Shown: positions 1 to 8,257, counted from the stretch's first letter. The stretch is 14,944 nucleotides of DNA from JAIXWP01 sp044371755 (GCA_044371755.1 JBILSZ010000071.1:1-14944), one strand, 5' to 3'. The notes: generated by a model from the letters alone, not told the origin. A program made the numbers and translations.

Positions 1-885
1 CTTTCCAAAATCAATGGTGAGGCTATTGCCAAACGGTGTGGCTTTTAGGATATCATAGCCACCGTTCATCGCTTTTAGCTCTCCTAGATTATAAGGAAGA
101 ACGGGACGAGTGAGCGTTTTGAAAGGTAATTCATACGCATTGTTGTCGTCCATGCTCTCATCATACTTTGATATGTCAAGCAAAAAATCCCAATTGGAAT
201 TGACATATTGATCAGCCACACGCTTGGCATTGTAATCTTTCACCCATTGGGGTAGATCATTCATATACCAAGTGCTGGTGGCCCAAACGCCTTCTTGTCC
301 GCCTACAAACCAATAGGCTGCATCGGCAGTGCGGCCAGCAGTGAGTATGGCGCCTCGATCTTTCATTGCGATGCCTATCACTTTAGAACGTTGATTGCTG
401 AATAGTTTTAATTCATCACCAAGTGTAGAACTCGTAAGATAATGCGGTGACATTTTGCCAGCGGCTGAAGCGGTGCCAACACCCTGCACAGTGGAGTCTG
501 CGGCGCAATACATCACTTTTCCAGAAGAACGTTCAAACCAGTCATTGGCAATGATGCCGTTATAGGCAGGAGTGGTGCCTGTGAAAATAGCGGCATGGCC
601 AGGACCCGTCACCGTGGGCATGTAATTGTAATGCAGATTACGAGCGAAAAAACCTTCGTTGACCAATTTTTTAAAACCGTCTTCGGAGAAATCAGCCCAA
701 TATTTTTCGATATAATCATAGCGCATTTGATCTACAGTGATGCCTATGATGAGCTTTGGACGACGCGCGGTAGGTGCAGCGTCGTCTTTTTCTTTTTGTT
801 TGCTTTTTTGAGCCACGGAACATGCGTTGGCGAGTACGAAGGTCAAAAGCAAAAAGACTGTTTTGTGCAAAGAGTATGATCCCAT
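1..885 (-). CDS. pafA: PafA-type alkaline phosphatase / phosphodiesterase superfamily, 3' end cut by window
   Basis: N-terminal 295 residues of a secreted metal-dependent phosphatase of the alkaline phosphatase superfamily; the frame runs open off base 1. Seen: a hydrophobic export signal (about residues 9-21) with a possible lipid-attachment Cys22 in a poor lipobox; the metal-site stretch GITVDQMR with Asp52; the nucleophile stretch PTVTGPGH with Thr93; NDW with Asn114; and KDRG with Lys175 and Arg177. Family knowledge: PafA uses a Thr nucleophile, an Asn and a Lys/Arg pair to bind phosphate monoesters, so these residues favour a phosphomonoesterase over a nucleotide pyrophosphatase. The ATG at 885 is chosen because it directly precedes the signal peptide. 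It lies 18 nt after the permease stop, so the two are probably cotranscribed. The C-terminal metal ligands are outside the window. The family is secure; PafA itself is likely. Confidence 0.85.
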   Translation of the reverse strand, partial: MGSYSLHKTVFLLLTFVLANACSVAQKSKQKEKDDAAPTARRPKLIIGITVDQMRYDYIEKYWADFSEDGFKKLVNEGFFARNLHYNYMPTVTGPGHAAIFTGTTPAYNGIIANDWFERSSGKVMYCAADSTVQGVGTASAAGKMSPHYLTSSTLGDELKLFSNQRSKVIGIAMKDRGAILTAGRTADAAYWFVGGQEGVWATSTWYMNDLPQWVKDYNAKRVADQYVNSNWDFLLDISKYDESMDDNNAYELPFKTLTRPVLPYNLGELKAMNGGYDILKATPFGNSLTIDFGK

Positions 886-903
886 GGCACAAGTTTACGA
901 CGA

Positions 904-2151
904 TTATTCGTAACGCAATGCTTCGATAGGGTCAAGATTTGCAGCTTTGCTTGCGGGATAGTATCCAGAAGTAATACTAACAAAAAAGCAAATGGTCGTT
1001 CCCAGAAACAGCCAAAGCCAAGGAATGGTGAAGCTTGTCCCAATTACTAGGGAAACAACATTACCTACCAAAATGCCCAGAATGATTCCAATGATTCCGC
1101 CTATTTGACCAATCACAATCGCTTCAATTAAAAATTGTCTTCGAATGAGTTTAGAGCTCGCGCCGATTGATTTTCGAACGCCAATCTCGCGGGTGCGCTC
1201 GGTTACCGAAACAAGCATGATATTCATAAGGCCTATTCCCGCTCCTAAGAGTGTGATGAGTCCAATGCAAACTCCACCGAAGGTGATGCCTGATATGAGT
1301 CCCAATAATTCTTCAACCAACGAATTGCTCATTCTTATTTCGAAGGATTCTGTTTCTGTGGGTTTATCACGTCTTATGACGCGCATAATTCCAATGGCCG
1401 AATTGACGGCTTCATCAAGTTTTTTTGCGTCCGCAGACCGCACGTTGATGCTGTAGTCTGTCTCGTCTGTTGCAAATTTTTTCTTTGCTGTTAATAGTGG
1501 AATCATACATTGATTATCGCCCGCAAATCCGAAGGTATTTCCTTTGGACTTCAGCACGCCCACAACTAAATAGCGTTCTGGACCAACGCTCACAAATCTC
1601 CCAACGGGGTCGGAGACATTCTCAAAAATAGACTCCATCAAATCCGCGCCAATAATGATGACATTATATCCAAGGCTCAATTCTGACTCGGAAAACATGC
1701 GCCCTTTTTCTAATTCATATGAAGAAAGTTCAAAATAATTTTCATCACATCCCAAAATGGTCACATTGGGGTTGGTCTTTTTACTTTCATATTTAATGGT
1801 CGCCGCTCCTTTGGCAAAAGCTGAAACACTTACCAATCCTCGGTTTTCGAATTGTTCTTTGAATTTTTTGGCTTCTTCATATTTGATGACGGCATTGGGG
1901 TTGTATGACTGACCGTGTCTGCCGCCGCGCATATTGCCACCAGATCGAACAGTGAAAGTATTACTCCCGAGCCTACTGAATTCTGCGTTGATTTTATTTT
2001 GAATGGCTTCAATAGCCGTAATCATGCCCACCAGAGCCATAATGCCAATGGCAATGATACTCACAGTGAGTACAGTACGCAGCATTTGGCTTCGTATAGC
2101 TCGAAAGGCTATTTGGATGTTTTCTCGGGTTTGGGCACTCACAAATCGCAT
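904..2151 (-). CDS. MacB/FtsX-family ABC transporter permease
   Basis: A 415-residue inner-membrane permease of the MacB type, a family that powers lipoprotein, peptide or drug export by mechanotransmission. Seen: TM1 at about 24-46, a large periplasmic domain at about 50-280, then three TM segments at about 285-315, 340-370 and 376-398. Two hallmark motifs are present: SVTERTREIGVRKSIGA (315-331), the cytoplasmic coupling region contacting the ATPase, and a C-terminal GYYPASKAANLDPIEALRYE. Length is normal for a permease without a fused ATPase. No ATP-binding or membrane-fusion partner lies in the window; the only ATPase here is over 6 kb away and of a different style. The substrate cannot be read. 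The pafA-like gene follows after 18 nt. The start is the ATG at 2151, just ahead of an amphipathic N-terminal helix typical of this family. Confidence 0.95.
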   Translation of the reverse strand: MRFVSAQTRENIQIAFRAIRSQMLRTVLTVSIIAIGIMALVGMITAIEAIQNKINAEFSRLGSNTFTVRSGGNMRGGRHGQSYNPNAVIKYEEAKKFKEQFENRGLVSVSAFAKGAATIKYESKKTNPNVTILGCDENYFELSSYELEKGRMFSESELSLGYNVIIIGADLMESIFENVSDPVGRFVSVGPERYLVVGVLKSKGNTFGFAGDNQCMIPLLTAKKKFATDETDYSINVRSADAKKLDEAVNSAIGIMRVIRRDKPTETESFEIRMSNSLVEELLGLISGITFGGVCIGLITLLGAGIGLMNIMLVSVTERTREIGVRKSIGASSKLIRRQFLIEAIVIGQIGGIIGIILGILVGNVVSLVIGTSFTIPWLWLFLGTTICFFVSITSGYYPASKAANLDPIEALRYE

Positions 2152-2191
2152 AGGTCAAAGATGAATAGGATTTTCTTATCGATGAAAAATA

Positions 2192-2222
2192 TTGTGATGA
2201 ATGGCATCCTGGTGTATTTTCG
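2192..2222 (+). promoter_or_regulatory. Candidate Bacteroidetes-type promoter of aconitase
   Basis: TTG at 2192-2194, a 20 nt spacer, then TATTTTCG at 2215-2222. The known primary sigma consensus in Bacteroidetes is TTG, about 17-23 nt, TAnnTTTG, so only one position of the -7 box differs. It would start transcription near 2226 and leave a leader of about 30 nt before the ATG at 2256. Confidence 0.45.
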
Positions 2223-2255
2223 CGCGCAACAACAAGTATCGAACAAATTAAATCC

Positions 2256-4532
2256 ATGAGCAATAAAGTATTCGATCTGGATATGATCAAAACGGTTTAT
2301 AGCCGTTTCCCTGAAAGAATAGAGGCTGCACGCAAAGCGGTAGGCCGCCCTCTTACACTTTCTGAAAAAATTCTCTATGCCCACCTTTGGGATGGCAACG
2401 CAACGACAGCCTACGAGCGCGGTAAGTCTTATGTGGATTTCGCTCCGGACCGCGTTGCAATGCAAGATGCTACGGCCCAAATGGCGCTTTTGCAATTTAT
2501 GCAAGCCGGCCGCAAGCGCGTAGCAGTGCCTTCTACTGTGCATTGTGATCACTTGATTCAAGCTAAAGTTGGCTCTGACCAAGACTTGCAAGAGGCTTTG
2601 AATAAAAACAACGAAGTATTCAACTTCCTTTCATCAATCTCAAATAAATATGGTATCGGCTTCTGGAAGCCAGGTGCGGGTATCATTCACCAAGTAGTTC
2701 TTGAAAATTATGCCTTCCCAGGAGCGATGATGATTGGTACCGACTCGCACACAGTAAACGCTGGTGGACTCGGTATGGTAGCTATTGGTGTGGGTGGTGC
2801 AGATGCTATGGACGTGATGGCCGGCATGGCTTGGGAATTGAAATTCCCAAAACTCATCGGTATCAAACTTACAGGGAAGTTGAACGGTTGGACTTCTGCA
2901 AAAGACGTTATTCTTAAAGTTGCAGGTATCCTTACAGTAAAAGGTGGTACAGGAGCTATTGTTGAATATTTCGGTGAAGGCGCAAAGTCATTGAGCTGCA
3001 CAGGTAAAGGCACCATCTGTAATATGGGTGCTGAAATTGGTGCAACGACTTCTACTTTCGGATATGACGAAAGCATGGAACGTTATCTCCACAGCACTGG
3101 CCGCGCAGAAGTTGCAGAACTTGCTAACGGAATCAAAGCACACCTCACCGGTGATGATGAAGTATACGCCAATCCAGAAAAATATTTCGACCAAGTAATC
3201 GAAATTAATTTGACAGAATTGGAACCACACCTCAATGGTCCGTTCACCCCAGACTTGGCTACGCCTATCAGCAAAATGAAAGAAGAAGCTGCTAAGAACA
3301 ATTGGCCGACGAAAGTGGAAGTTGGACTTATCGGGTCTTGTACCAACTCTTCTTACGAAGACATTTCTCGCGCCGCATCACTTGCGCAACAAGCAAATGA
3401 AAAAGGCCTCAAGCCAAAAGCTGAATTTAGCATTACTCCCGGTTCGGAGCAAGTACGCTATACCATTGAGCGCGATGGATTCATCGATATCTTTAACAAA
3501 ATGGGCGCTACTGTTTATGCCAACGCTTGTGGTCCTTGCATTGGTATGTGGGCGCGCGTGGGTGCTGAAAAGAAAGAGCGCAACACAATAGTTCACTCAT
3601 TCAACAGAAACTTCCAAAGCCGTAACGACGGTAATCCAAATACATTGGCATTCGTAGCTTCACCAGAACTTACTACTGCTTTAGCAATTGCTGGTGACCT
3701 TACTTTCAACCCACTCACAGACACTCTCATCAACGACAAGGGTGAAGCTGTGAAGCTCGATGCACCAAGTGGAGACGAGTTGCCAATGAAAGGTTTTGCT
3801 GTGGAAGATGCAGGCTATCAAGCGCCCGCAGATGACGGCAGTGGAGTGCAGGTAAATGTTGCAGATGATTCTGAACGCTTGCAATTGCTCGCTCCATTTT
3901 CAAGCTGGGATGGCCATAACATCACTGGAGCGCGTGTGTTAATCAAAGCGAAAGGTAAGTGTACTACAGACCATATTTCAATGGCTGGTCCTTGGTTGAG
4001 ATACCGCGGACACCTTGATAATATCGCTAACAATACGTTGATTGGTGCTACCAATTTCTTCAATGGTGAACAAAATAAAGTGAAAAATCACCTCACGGGT
4101 GAATACGGAGAAGTACCTGCTGTGCAGCGCGCTTACAAAGCTGCTGGTGTTCCAACAATCGTAGTGGGAGACACCAACTATGGTGAAGGTTCATCACGCG
4201 AGCACGCAGCAATGCAGCCGCGCCATCTCGGTGTGAGAGCTATTTTGGTGAAATCATTTGCGCGTATTCACGAAACGAACCTCAAGAAGCAAGGTATGTT
4301 GGCATTGACATTCGCCAATGATGCTGATTATGACAAGATTCAAGAAAATGACGTAATCAATTTTACAGATCTTACTTCTTTTGCACCAGAAAAGCAATTG
4401 CACTTGGAGCTTGTGCATGAAGACGGTTCTAAGGATGTAATCGCAGTAAATCACACCTACAATGCTCAACAAATCGAATGGTTTAAAGCAGGCGGTGCTT
4501 TGAATTTGATTCGTATGAGTTTGGATAAATAA
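2256..4532 (+). CDS. acn: Aconitate hydratase, mitochondrial type
   Basis: A 758-residue [4Fe-4S] enzyme that interconverts citrate and isocitrate via cis-aconitate in the TCA cycle. Seen: the cluster cysteines Cys362 (GSCTNSS) and Cys425/Cys428 (NACGPCIGMW), and the swivel-domain active-site stretch NYGEGSSREHAAMQPRH with Ser646 and Arg648. These sit four residues after the pig mitochondrial aconitase positions (358, 421, 424, 642, 644), so the match is nearly collinear. Length fits the mitochondrial-type family (about 750-780) rather than the longer AcnA/IRP1 or AcnB types. The start ATG at 2256 is the first sensible one and leads into MSNKVFDLDMIK. It is transcribed alone, divergent from the permease, and closed by a strong terminator at 4549-4582. 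Monocistronic expression of a housekeeping enzyme is expected. Confidence 0.98.
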   Translation: MSNKVFDLDMIKTVYSRFPERIEAARKAVGRPLTLSEKILYAHLWDGNATTAYERGKSYVDFAPDRVAMQDATAQMALLQFMQAGRKRVAVPSTVHCDHLIQAKVGSDQDLQEALNKNNEVFNFLSSISNKYGIGFWKPGAGIIHQVVLENYAFPGAMMIGTDSHTVNAGGLGMVAIGVGGADAMDVMAGMAWELKFPKLIGIKLTGKLNGWTSAKDVILKVAGILTVKGGTGAIVEYFGEGAKSLSCTGKGTICNMGAEIGATTSTFGYDESMERYLHSTGRAEVAELANGIKAHLTGDDEVYANPEKYFDQVIEINLTELEPHLNGPFTPDLATPISKMKEEAAKNNWPTKVEVGLIGSCTNSSYEDISRAASLAQQANEKGLKPKAEFSITPGSEQVRYTIERDGFIDIFNKMGATVYANACGPCIGMWARVGAEKKERNTIVHSFNRNFQSRNDGNPNTLAFVASPELTTALAIAGDLTFNPLTDTLINDKGEAVKLDAPSGDELPMKGFAVEDAGYQAPADDGSGVQVNVADDSERLQLLAPFSSWDGHNITGARVLIKAKGKCTTDHISMAGPWLRYRGHLDNIANNTLIGATNFFNGEQNKVKNHLTGEYGEVPAVQRAYKAAGVPTIVVGDTNYGEGSSREHAAMQPRHLGVRAILVKSFARIHETNLKKQGMLALTFANDADYDKIQENDVINFTDLTSFAPEKQLHLELVHEDGSKDVIAVNHTYNAQQIEWFKAGGALNLIRMSLDK

Positions 4533-4548
4533 TATACTTCCGATCTAT

Positions 4549-4582
4549 AAAAAAAGACGGCCCGATACGGCCGTCTTTTTTG
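4549..4582 (+). terminator. Intrinsic terminator after aconitase
   Basis: Perfect 7 bp stem GACGGCC (4556-4562) / GGCCGTC (4569-4575) with a 6 nt loop, followed by six T and more T after one G. A run of seven A precedes the stem, which extends the pairing and could let it act on the other strand too. It starts 16 nt after the acn stop. Confidence 0.93.
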
Positions 4583-4598
4583 TTTTAATAAGTTTCTT

Positions 4599-4628
4599 TT
4601 GAGTGAATGATTTTTAAGAATAACTTGC
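4599..4628 (+). promoter_or_regulatory. Candidate promoter of the lipoprotein gene
   Basis: TTG at 4599-4601, 19 nt spacer, then TAACTTGC at 4621-4628 as a degenerate TAnnTTTG box. Spacing fits the Bacteroidetes consensus; two -7 positions do not. It would give a leader of about 16 nt. It lies just beyond the acn terminator, so the next gene should have its own start of transcription. Confidence 0.4.
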
Positions 4629-4647
4629 AAAACAAACCTCAAAGCAT

Positions 4648-5259
4648 ATGAAAAAAATATCTATTCTCTTTTTAACTCTTTTGATCCTAGGACTCCCTGC
4701 CTGCACTATTGAAAAGCGTCATTATATGAGAGGCTATCACGTGGAGTGGAAGCACAAATCTCCCACTTTAGGAGGTGATGGAAAAACTTCAATTGATGAA
4801 CCAACCGCTACCGATATGCCTACAGACGAGGCTGAGAGTGATGGCAACTCAACTTCTAATTTTGTTGAATTAACAACTGAAGCTCCTTCTGTGGTTGAGG
4901 CTTCGCAATACGCTTTGATTGAAAAAAGTGGAGAACCCACTTCGGCTAAGAACAAGCGTAAGACTAGAGATAACGCTACTATTCTTCGAAAAGTTACCGA
5001 GATCGGTAGCTATTCGCCTTCTGGCTCGATTCAATTCGAGCAGTCGTCTGACTCAGTGATATCTGAGAAGACCAAAAAGAAGGCTGATGAGGATTTACTT
5101 TTGTTGGTGGTATTGGCTATTTTCATTCCGCCACTTGCGATGTATTTGTATGAAGGCAGCAACTGGACAAGCCGTTGCACTGTCAATTTAATCTTGACGC
5201 TACTATGTGGATTGCCAGGAATAATACACGCCCTCGTTGTTATTTTGACGGGTAAATAA
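4648..5259 (+). CDS. Lipoprotein with C-terminal YqaE/Pmp3-like membrane hairpin
   Basis: A 203-residue envelope protein built of three parts. Residues 1-19 are a lipoprotein signal ending at Cys19 (LGLPAC, an acceptable but not ideal lipobox). A short conserved-looking stretch KRHYMRGYHVEW (23-34) follows, of a kind I recall in Bacteroidetes envelope lipoproteins. A low-complexity Ser/Thr/Glu/Lys linker runs from about 40 to 147. Residues 149-201 form two hydrophobic segments with IFIPPLAMYL and GLPGIIHALVVIL, the pattern of the YqaE/Pmp3 (UPF0057) family, small proteins linked in yeast to membrane potential and ion stress. Pmp3 proteins are normally only about 50 residues long, so this is a domain fusion. 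It appears monocistronic between two terminators. The function is not known; the architecture is clear. Confidence 0.9.
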   Translation: MKKISILFLTLLILGLPACTIEKRHYMRGYHVEWKHKSPTLGGDGKTSIDEPTATDMPTDEAESDGNSTSNFVELTTEAPSVVEASQYALIEKSGEPTSAKNKRKTRDNATILRKVTEIGSYSPSGSIQFEQSSDSVISEKTKKKADEDLLLLVVLAIFIPPLAMYLYEGSNWTSRCTVNLILTLLCGLPGIIHALVVILTGK

Positions 5260-5273
5260 AATTTTAGGTTATG

Positions 5274-5309
5274 AAAAAAAAAAAGCTAGCCGAAGGCTAG
5301 CTTTTTTTT
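5274..5309. terminator. Bidirectional intrinsic terminator between convergent genes
   Basis: Stem GCTAGCC (5285-5291) / GGCTAGC (5295-5301) with loop GAA, flanked by 11 A on the left and 8 T on the right. The A and T runs pair and also supply a U-tract on either strand, so it can end both the lipoprotein gene (plus) and the beta-barrel gene (minus), whose stops lie 14 and 20 nt away. Confidence 0.93.
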
Positions 5310-5329
5310 GTGATAAGAATAAAATTCCC

Positions 5330-5857
5330 TTAATTGATGTTGATGCATGCGCCCACGCTCACCCATGCTATGGAATATCCAATTTCTGCAAATGCGGTGA
5401 ATTTTTCGCTGAAGTTATAGCGGCCTCCACCATAGAACCCAAATACAACTCCGCCACCTGCGTCGGGCTCAATGCCAAACAAGCCTCCATCATTTTCGAA
5501 CTTTACCGAAGCGCGATTAAAACCGAGCATTGCTCCACCGTATACATCATACTTAGAAGTATTCAAAAAGTGGTAGTTACCTCTTGCGCCAATGATTAGA
5601 TAGGAGTATTTCACTTCGCCGAAAAATGCTAAGTCGGCACTCGCAGAGGTGTAGCCAATGAGGCCGCCGACGCCAATTTTGTCAGAGATACCGTATTCGT
5701 AAGAGGCATGAACTGGTGGCACTCCCATCTTAAGACCGTTTCCTACGTAACCGCTACCGATGCCTACACCGAGGTGTAATCTTTGACTACCCGCTTCAAA
5801 TTGTGCATTCATGTGAAGGCAAAGCAACACCGCGAAGATTGAAAATAACTTTTTCAT
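5330..5857 (-). CDS. Small outer-membrane beta-barrel protein
   Basis: A 175-residue predicted outer-membrane protein. Residues 1-18 are a clear signal peptide (MKKLFSIFAVLLCLHMNA) with cleavage before Gln19. The mature part alternates polar and hydrophobic residues in short glycine-rich strands, for example GVGIGSGYVGNG, YEYGISDKIGVGGLIGY, YGGAMLGFNRASVKF and GFYGGGRYNFSEKFTAFAEIGYSIAW. This is the pattern of 8-stranded OmpX/OmpA-like barrels with turn loops such as ISDK and FSEK. The last strand ends in CININ rather than the usual terminal aromatic, so insertion by the classical C-terminal signal is less obvious. No ligand or enzyme motif is visible. It is monocistronic, divergent from the lpx cluster. 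A role as a minor porin or structural barrel is only a guess. Confidence 0.88.
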   Translation of the reverse strand: MKKLFSIFAVLLCLHMNAQFEAGSQRLHLGVGIGSGYVGNGLKMGVPPVHASYEYGISDKIGVGGLIGYTSASADLAFFGEVKYSYLIIGARGNYHFLNTSKYDVYGGAMLGFNRASVKFENDGGLFGIEPDAGGGVVFGFYGGGRYNFSEKFTAFAEIGYSIAWVSVGACININ

Positions 5858-5933
5858 GAGGTTATATTTTTTAAATGTTTAGTGGTGCAAGATTATGGCG
5901 GGGCTTTTCCTTATTTCTACGTGAAATACCCTA

Positions 5934-5962
5934 TTTTCATATCCAGAGGAGCAATACCTTTG
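5934..5962 (+). promoter_or_regulatory. Candidate promoter of the lpx cluster
   Basis: TACCTTTG at 5955-5962 matches the TAnnTTTG -7 box exactly. The upstream element is poor: TTTTC at 5934-5938, 16 nt away, in place of TTG. It would give a leader of about 80 nt before lpxC/fabZ. The rest of the 5858-6047 gap is AT-rich and shows no gene or clear riboswitch fold by eye. Confidence 0.35.
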
Positions 5963-6047
5963 ATAAGTGGCAATTATTCAATGTGATTTGTGTCTAACAT
6001 CATTTGAATTGTGCTAGGGTATAAAATATTCCTCTTAACTTCGCATC

Positions 6048-7472
6048 ATGAGTTCAAAGCAAAGGACCCTGAAGTCCCCCGTCCATCTAAAAGGAGTCGG
6101 ATTACACACCGGAGCTCCTGTCAACATTAGCATCCTGCCAGCACCGGAGAATCATGGTTACAAATTCCAGAGAATGGATTTGCCAGAGCAGCCCTTTATC
6201 AAGGCAGACCCAGATTTAGTGGTGAGCACTCAGCGCGGCACTACTCTGGAACAAAACGGGGCACGGGTGTACACCACAGAACACGTTTTGGCGGCGATTT
6301 ATGGCTGTAAAGTCGACAATGCGCTTGTCCAAATTGATGGTCCAGAGATTCCGATAATGGATGGAAGTGCTTGGCCTTTTGTGCAAGCAATCGAAGCCGT
6401 GGGATATCAAGATCAAGAGGCAGAACGCCAATATTTAACGTTGACAGAAAACCTCACCTATGAAAATGGAGAAAAAGGAGTAGAGATGCTCGCGGTGCCA
6501 ACAGCAGGCGGGGAATTTCGTCTTACGGTGATGGTAGATTATAACTCCCCAATTCTAGGTACGCAACACGCTCATATGTACCAACTCAATCATTTTGTTG
6601 AGGAAATCAGCCGTTGTCGAACTTTTGTTTTTTTGCGTGAATTGGAACTATTGGCAAAAAATGGTTTGATCAAAGGTGGAAGTCTCGACAACGCCATCGT
6701 AATGGTTGATCAGCCATATACGGAAGAGCAGATTAAAGATATCTTAAAGCTTCTTGGAAAGGAAGACTTAGAAGTAAAAATTGAAGGTATTGGTGTGTTG
6801 AACACCATAAAATTGCAATACGAAAATGAGCCAGCACGTCACAAACTGCTTGATATTGTGGGCGATTTGGCATTGGTAGGTCGTTTCATCAGAGGGCATA
6901 TTCTAGCTGCACGTCCCGGTCACTTTGGAAATACCGAGTTTGCAAAAATTCTCAAAAGCCTTATCAAGCAGCAACAAAATGCAGCGCCAAGTTTTGATTT
7001 ATATAAAAAGCCACTTTTTGATATTAATGATATCACGAAGATGCTTCCACATCGCTATCCATTCTTATTGATTGATAAAATCATGGAAATGGACGAGACT
7101 TCAATTGTTGGAGTCAAAAATGTCACCATGAATGAGCCGTTTTTCCAAGGACATTTCCCCGGAAATCCTGTCATGCCTGGTGTTCTGCAAGTAGAAGCGA
7201 TGGCTCAAGTTGGAGGTATTTTTGCGCTTTCTCAAGTGAAAGATCCAGAAAATTACAGCACCTATTTTATGAAAATAGATGGTGTTAAGTTCAAGCAAAA
7301 AGTATTGCCCGGAGATACCATTGTATTTCGTCTTTCCCTAGAATCCCCTATTCGCAGAGGGCTTGTGAATATGAAAGGTATCGCATACGTGAGTGGAAAA
7401 GAGGTTTGTGAAGCAACAATGTTGGCACAGGTCGTTCGCGACAGAGTTCCAGCAGAAACTACTGTTAATTGA
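6048..7472 (+). CDS. lpxC/fabZ: Bifunctional LpxC deacetylase / FabZ dehydratase fusion
   Basis: A 474-residue fusion joining the committed step of lipid A synthesis (LpxC, zinc-dependent deacetylation of UDP-3-O-acyl-GlcNAc) to FabZ, which dehydrates 3-hydroxyacyl-ACP in fatty acid elongation. LpxC part, about 1-310: zinc ligands His79 (TTEHVLAA), His265 and Asp269 (RHKLLDIVGDLAL), and general base His292 (RPGHFGNTEFAK). FabZ part, about 325-465: LPHRYPFLLID, catalytic His369 in QGHFPGNPVMPG and Glu383 in LQVEAMAQVGG. All catalytic residues are intact in both halves. Both enzymes draw on the same 3-hydroxyacyl-ACP pool, so fusion may help balance lipid A against phospholipid. The fusion is a known trait of Bacteroidetes. 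First gene of a three-gene cluster; lpxA starts 5 nt after its stop. Start ATG at 6048 gives the canonical KQRTLKSPVHLKGVGLHTG opening. Confidence 0.98.
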   Translation: MSSKQRTLKSPVHLKGVGLHTGAPVNISILPAPENHGYKFQRMDLPEQPFIKADPDLVVSTQRGTTLEQNGARVYTTEHVLAAIYGCKVDNALVQIDGPEIPIMDGSAWPFVQAIEAVGYQDQEAERQYLTLTENLTYENGEKGVEMLAVPTAGGEFRLTVMVDYNSPILGTQHAHMYQLNHFVEEISRCRTFVFLRELELLAKNGLIKGGSLDNAIVMVDQPYTEEQIKDILKLLGKEDLEVKIEGIGVLNTIKLQYENEPARHKLLDIVGDLALVGRFIRGHILAARPGHFGNTEFAKILKSLIKQQQNAAPSFDLYKKPLFDINDITKMLPHRYPFLLIDKIMEMDETSIVGVKNVTMNEPFFQGHFPGNPVMPGVLQVEAMAQVGGIFALSQVKDPENYSTYFMKIDGVKFKQKVLPGDTIVFRLSLESPIRRGLVNMKGIAYVSGKEVCEATMLAQVVRDRVPAETTVN

Positions 7473-7477
7473 ATTCA

Positions 7478-8257
7478 ATGAATAATTTTACTGTCATACA
7501 TCCTGATGCAAAGATTGGTAACAACGTTACTATCGGATCATTCACCACTATTGAAGGGGATGTTGAAATAGGAGAGGGTACTTGGATTGGACCCAATGTG
7601 ACCATCATGGACGGCGCCCGCATCGGCAGGAATTGCAGGATTTTTCCAGGTGCAGTGATAAGCGCGGTGCCCCAGGATTTGAAATATGAGGGAGAAAAAA
7701 CAACCACTGAAATAGGCGACAACACCACCATTCGGGAATGTTGTACTCTCAATAGAGGCACTAAGGATAAATGGAGAACGACAGTAGGCAGCAACTGCCT
7801 CTTGATGGCATATGTGCATGTGGCGCACGATGCAACTATCGGCGATAACTGCATTATTGCTAATTCGGCAAACATCGCTGGTCATGTTGATATTGAAGAT
7901 TGGGTTGTTATTGAAGGGGTAGTGGCTATACAGCAATTTATTCGCGTAGGCCAACATTCATTTATTGCTGGCGGGTCACTCGTTAGAAAAAATGTGCCGC
8001 CTTTCGTAAAAGCAGCTCGCGAGCCTCTTAGCTACGCAGGTGTCAATACGGTAGGGCTTCGCAGACGAGGTTTTGCCAACGAAACCATCGCTCACATCGA
8101 AGATGTTTACAGAATGATCTATGTGCACAATAGCAATATGAGCCGAGCGCTTCACGCAGCTGAAATGGAATTGCCAAACACTCCAGAAAAGCAAACCATA
8201 TTGGATTTTATCAGGGAATCTGATAAAGGTATCATTAGAGGCCCGCAAGGTCTATAA
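7478..8257 (+). CDS. lpxA: LpxA, UDP-N-acetylglucosamine acyltransferase
   Basis: A 259-residue cytosolic trimeric enzyme that moves a 3-hydroxyacyl chain from ACP to UDP-GlcNAc, the first step of lipid A synthesis. Seen: hexapeptide repeats of a left-handed beta-helix through about residue 170 (for example IGNNVTIGSF, VEIGEGTWIGPNVTI, IGRNCRIFPGAVI), then a helical C-terminal domain. Catalytic His117 (HVAHD) equals E. coli His125; His114, His136, Asn190 and Arg196/Arg197 also match. Gly165 equals E. coli Gly173, the acyl-ruler residue that permits long chains. The residue equal to E. coli His160 is Gln152 (AIQQF). ATG at 7478 is preferred over an in-frame TTG at 7469, which would overlap the lpxC/fabZ stop; the ATG leaves a 5 nt gap and the normal N-terminus. 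Second gene of the cluster. Confidence 0.97.
   Translation: MNNFTVIHPDAKIGNNVTIGSFTTIEGDVEIGEGTWIGPNVTIMDGARIGRNCRIFPGAVISAVPQDLKYEGEKTTTEIGDNTTIRECCTLNRGTKDKWRTTVGSNCLLMAYVHVAHDATIGDNCIIANSANIAGHVDIEDWVVIEGVVAIQQFIRVGQHSFIAGGSLVRKNVPPFVKAAREPLSYAGVNTVGLRRRGFANETIAHIEDVYRMIYVHNSNMSRALHAAEMELPNTPEKQTILDFIRESDKGIIRGPQGL

Noticed and set aside
2139..2591. 150-codon open frame antisense to the start of acn
   Set aside because: Cys-, Arg- and His-rich with no domain, and it lies across the divergent gap and well-supported aconitase codons; a shadow frame.
5888..5895. Minus-strand TAATCTTG as promoter of the beta-barrel gene
   Set aside because: One mismatch in the -7 box, but no TTG or T-run at a usable distance; too weak to list.
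5858..6047. Possible leader RNA or riboswitch before lpxC/fabZ
   Set aside because: No extended stem, conserved box or small open frame could be found by eye in the 190 bp gap.
7469..7477. TTG start for lpxA three codons upstream
   Set aside because: It would overlap the lpxC/fabZ stop and add a non-family NS extension; the ATG at 7478 gives the normal N-terminus and a 5 nt gap.
7465..7957. Two long antisense frames over lpxA
   Set aside because: They mirror the hexapeptide-repeat codons of lpxA and show no signal, motif or ribosome site of their own.
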